Shown here piece after piece: positions 63,577 through 64,000 of a stretch of DNA of 64,000 nt; the stretch's first letter is position 1, and every line of letters starts with the position of its first letter. The translations under genes and the position numbers were made by a program. The stretch spans positions 93,828 through 157,827 of the forward strand of contig JADFCV010000002.1 of assembly GCA_017161655.1 (NCBI GenBank). The letters run 5' to 3'. The stretch comes from Candidatus Sumerlaeota bacterium. GTDB lineage: Bacteria > Sumerlaeota > Sumerlaeia > Sumerlaeales > Sumerlaeaceae. The notes beneath the pieces were generated by a model. That model searched no databases. It saw nothing but the letters and a program-made list of their open reading frames with translations, and was not told the DNA's origin.

Positions 63577-63864
63577 TTATCCCTTGGGTAAGATTTTTTC
63601 CAGGTCCGGATGAGGCCGCGGGATCACGTGCACACTGATGAGTTCGCCAACCCGCCGCGCCGCTGCTGCGCCTGCGTCGGTCGCCGCCTTCACGGCTCCC
63701 ACATCGCCGCGAACCATGACCGTCACCAAACCGCCGCCTACATGTTCCTTCCCAACAAGGCGCACGTTCGCGGCTTTCACCATGGCATCGGCCGCCTCAA
63801 TCGAGCCCACCAAACCGCGGGTCTCGATCAATCCCAGCGCATTGCCGTAGATTTCGTCTGCCAT
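63577..63864 (-). CDS. BMC-domain hexamer shell protein (BMC-H)
   Basis: A 95-residue single BMC-domain protein of the PduA/EutM/CcmK type that forms hexagonal tiles of microcompartment shells. It shows [57 protein letters not shown] and [16 protein letters not shown], a complete canonical sequence. The C-terminal H-P-D-L-E-K-I-L-P tail is typical. GGATAGGAG lies ten bases before the ATG. Other shell genes (BMC-P, BMC-T) and enzymes are not in the window; they may lie beyond the right edge. Confidence 0.97.
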   Translation of the reverse strand: MADEIYGNALGLIETRGLVGSIEAADAMVKAANVRLVGKEHVGGGLVTVMVRGDVGAVKAATDAGAAAARRVGELISVHVIPRPHPDLEKILPKG

Positions 63865-63905
63865 TGCTTTGGTTCTCCTATCCTCAGCATCAAATCGTAA
63901 AGTGC

Positions 63906-63934
63906 ACGGTAGAAGTGCTTCCGTACCCTGTCAA
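63906..63934 (-). promoter_or_regulatory. Candidate promoter of the BMC-H/flavoprotein genes
   Basis: On the minus strand a perfect -35 TTGACA is followed after 17 bases by TACCGT, a weak -10. It lies 42 bases before the BMC-H ATG. The -10 is poor, so this is tentative. Confidence 0.4.
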
Positions 63935-64000
63935 GAGTGCAAAAAGCGCCGGGGAAAGAAGAAAAATGTTCGTACGCAGGTGGATGCTTCCTCAATTCTC

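Overview
KIND OF ORGANISM. The window is a dense, mostly single-copy chromosomal segment of a diderm bacterium, with GC in the mid-50s by eye. Evidence for an outer membrane with Kdo-type LPS is waaA (Kdo transferase), a DUF374-type acyltransferase and several sugar-handling clusters. No tRNA, rRNA, CRISPR array, insertion sequence or prophage gene was seen. Gene order is a mosaic of short operons and does not match any model genome I know. A T-box in front of leuA, a SufBCDSU/SufT set, a bacterial microcompartment (BMC) shell gene and an AroK-Cmk fusion would fit an under-sampled phylum. Candidate phylum Sumerlaeota (BRC1) or a PVC-like relative is a guess, not a result. LAYOUT. 1-2.5 kb: aroC (cut by the left edge), a shikimate kinase-cytidylate kinase fusion and plsC, tightly coupled. 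2.6-4.7 kb: leuA on the minus strand behind a long leader that holds a well-formed leucine T-box with terminator and, after it, a 42-codon ORF with three consecutive Leu codons and alternative hairpins. 4.8-9.2 kb: a secreted poly-Q protein, a DUF374 acyltransferase, rplM-rpsI, a small acidic four-cysteine protein with a structured leader, and a GT2 glycosyltransferase. 9.6-16.1 kb: a complete SUF iron-sulfur operon (Rrf2 regulator, sufB, sufC, sufD, sufS, sufU, sufT-like). 16.3-24.2 kb: a TlpA-like thioredoxin, ftsY, a DUF1460 amidase-like protein, a nucleotide-sugar epimerase with a membrane glycosyltransferase, and dnaJ. 24.4-29.7 kb: argC, a Rieske protein, lysC, an uncharacterised protein coupled to lysC and a membrane-anchored beta-sandwich protein. 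29.8-37.2 kb: a sigma-70 factor, an S55 (SpoIVB-type) peptidase, dapB with a Nudix hydrolase, a CDF cation transporter, a C39-like peptidase and a second Nudix protein. 37.2-48.7 kb: membrane glycosyltransferases, a lone sdhB, then an envelope-glycan operon (two GT4-like enzymes, waaA, an 823-residue double glycosyltransferase) running into a zinc-ribbon protein and hemL. 48.7-52.9 kb: a serine hydrolase coupled to a Gfo/Idh/MocA dehydrogenase, a SHOCT-like membrane protein and galE. 52.9-60.8 kb: a long carB, an orphan hybrid histidine-kinase-type sensor, a DUF4384/PEGA lipoprotein-like protein and murD. 61.0-64.0 kb: purH, a flavoprotein-like protein and a BMC hexamer shell protein, all on the minus strand. 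HOW THE GENES WORK TOGETHER. Amino-acid synthesis (aroC/aroK, leuA, argC, lysC, dapB), nucleotide synthesis (cmk, carB, purH), envelope construction (plsC, DUF374, waaA, murD, epimerases, glycosyltransferases) and Fe-S assembly dominate. The two places with most novelty are the leuA leader (T-box plus a possible second leucine-sensing element) and the right edge, where a canonical BMC shell gene with its own promoter candidate is followed by a flavoprotein-like gene and purH; the rest of any BMC locus would lie outside the window.
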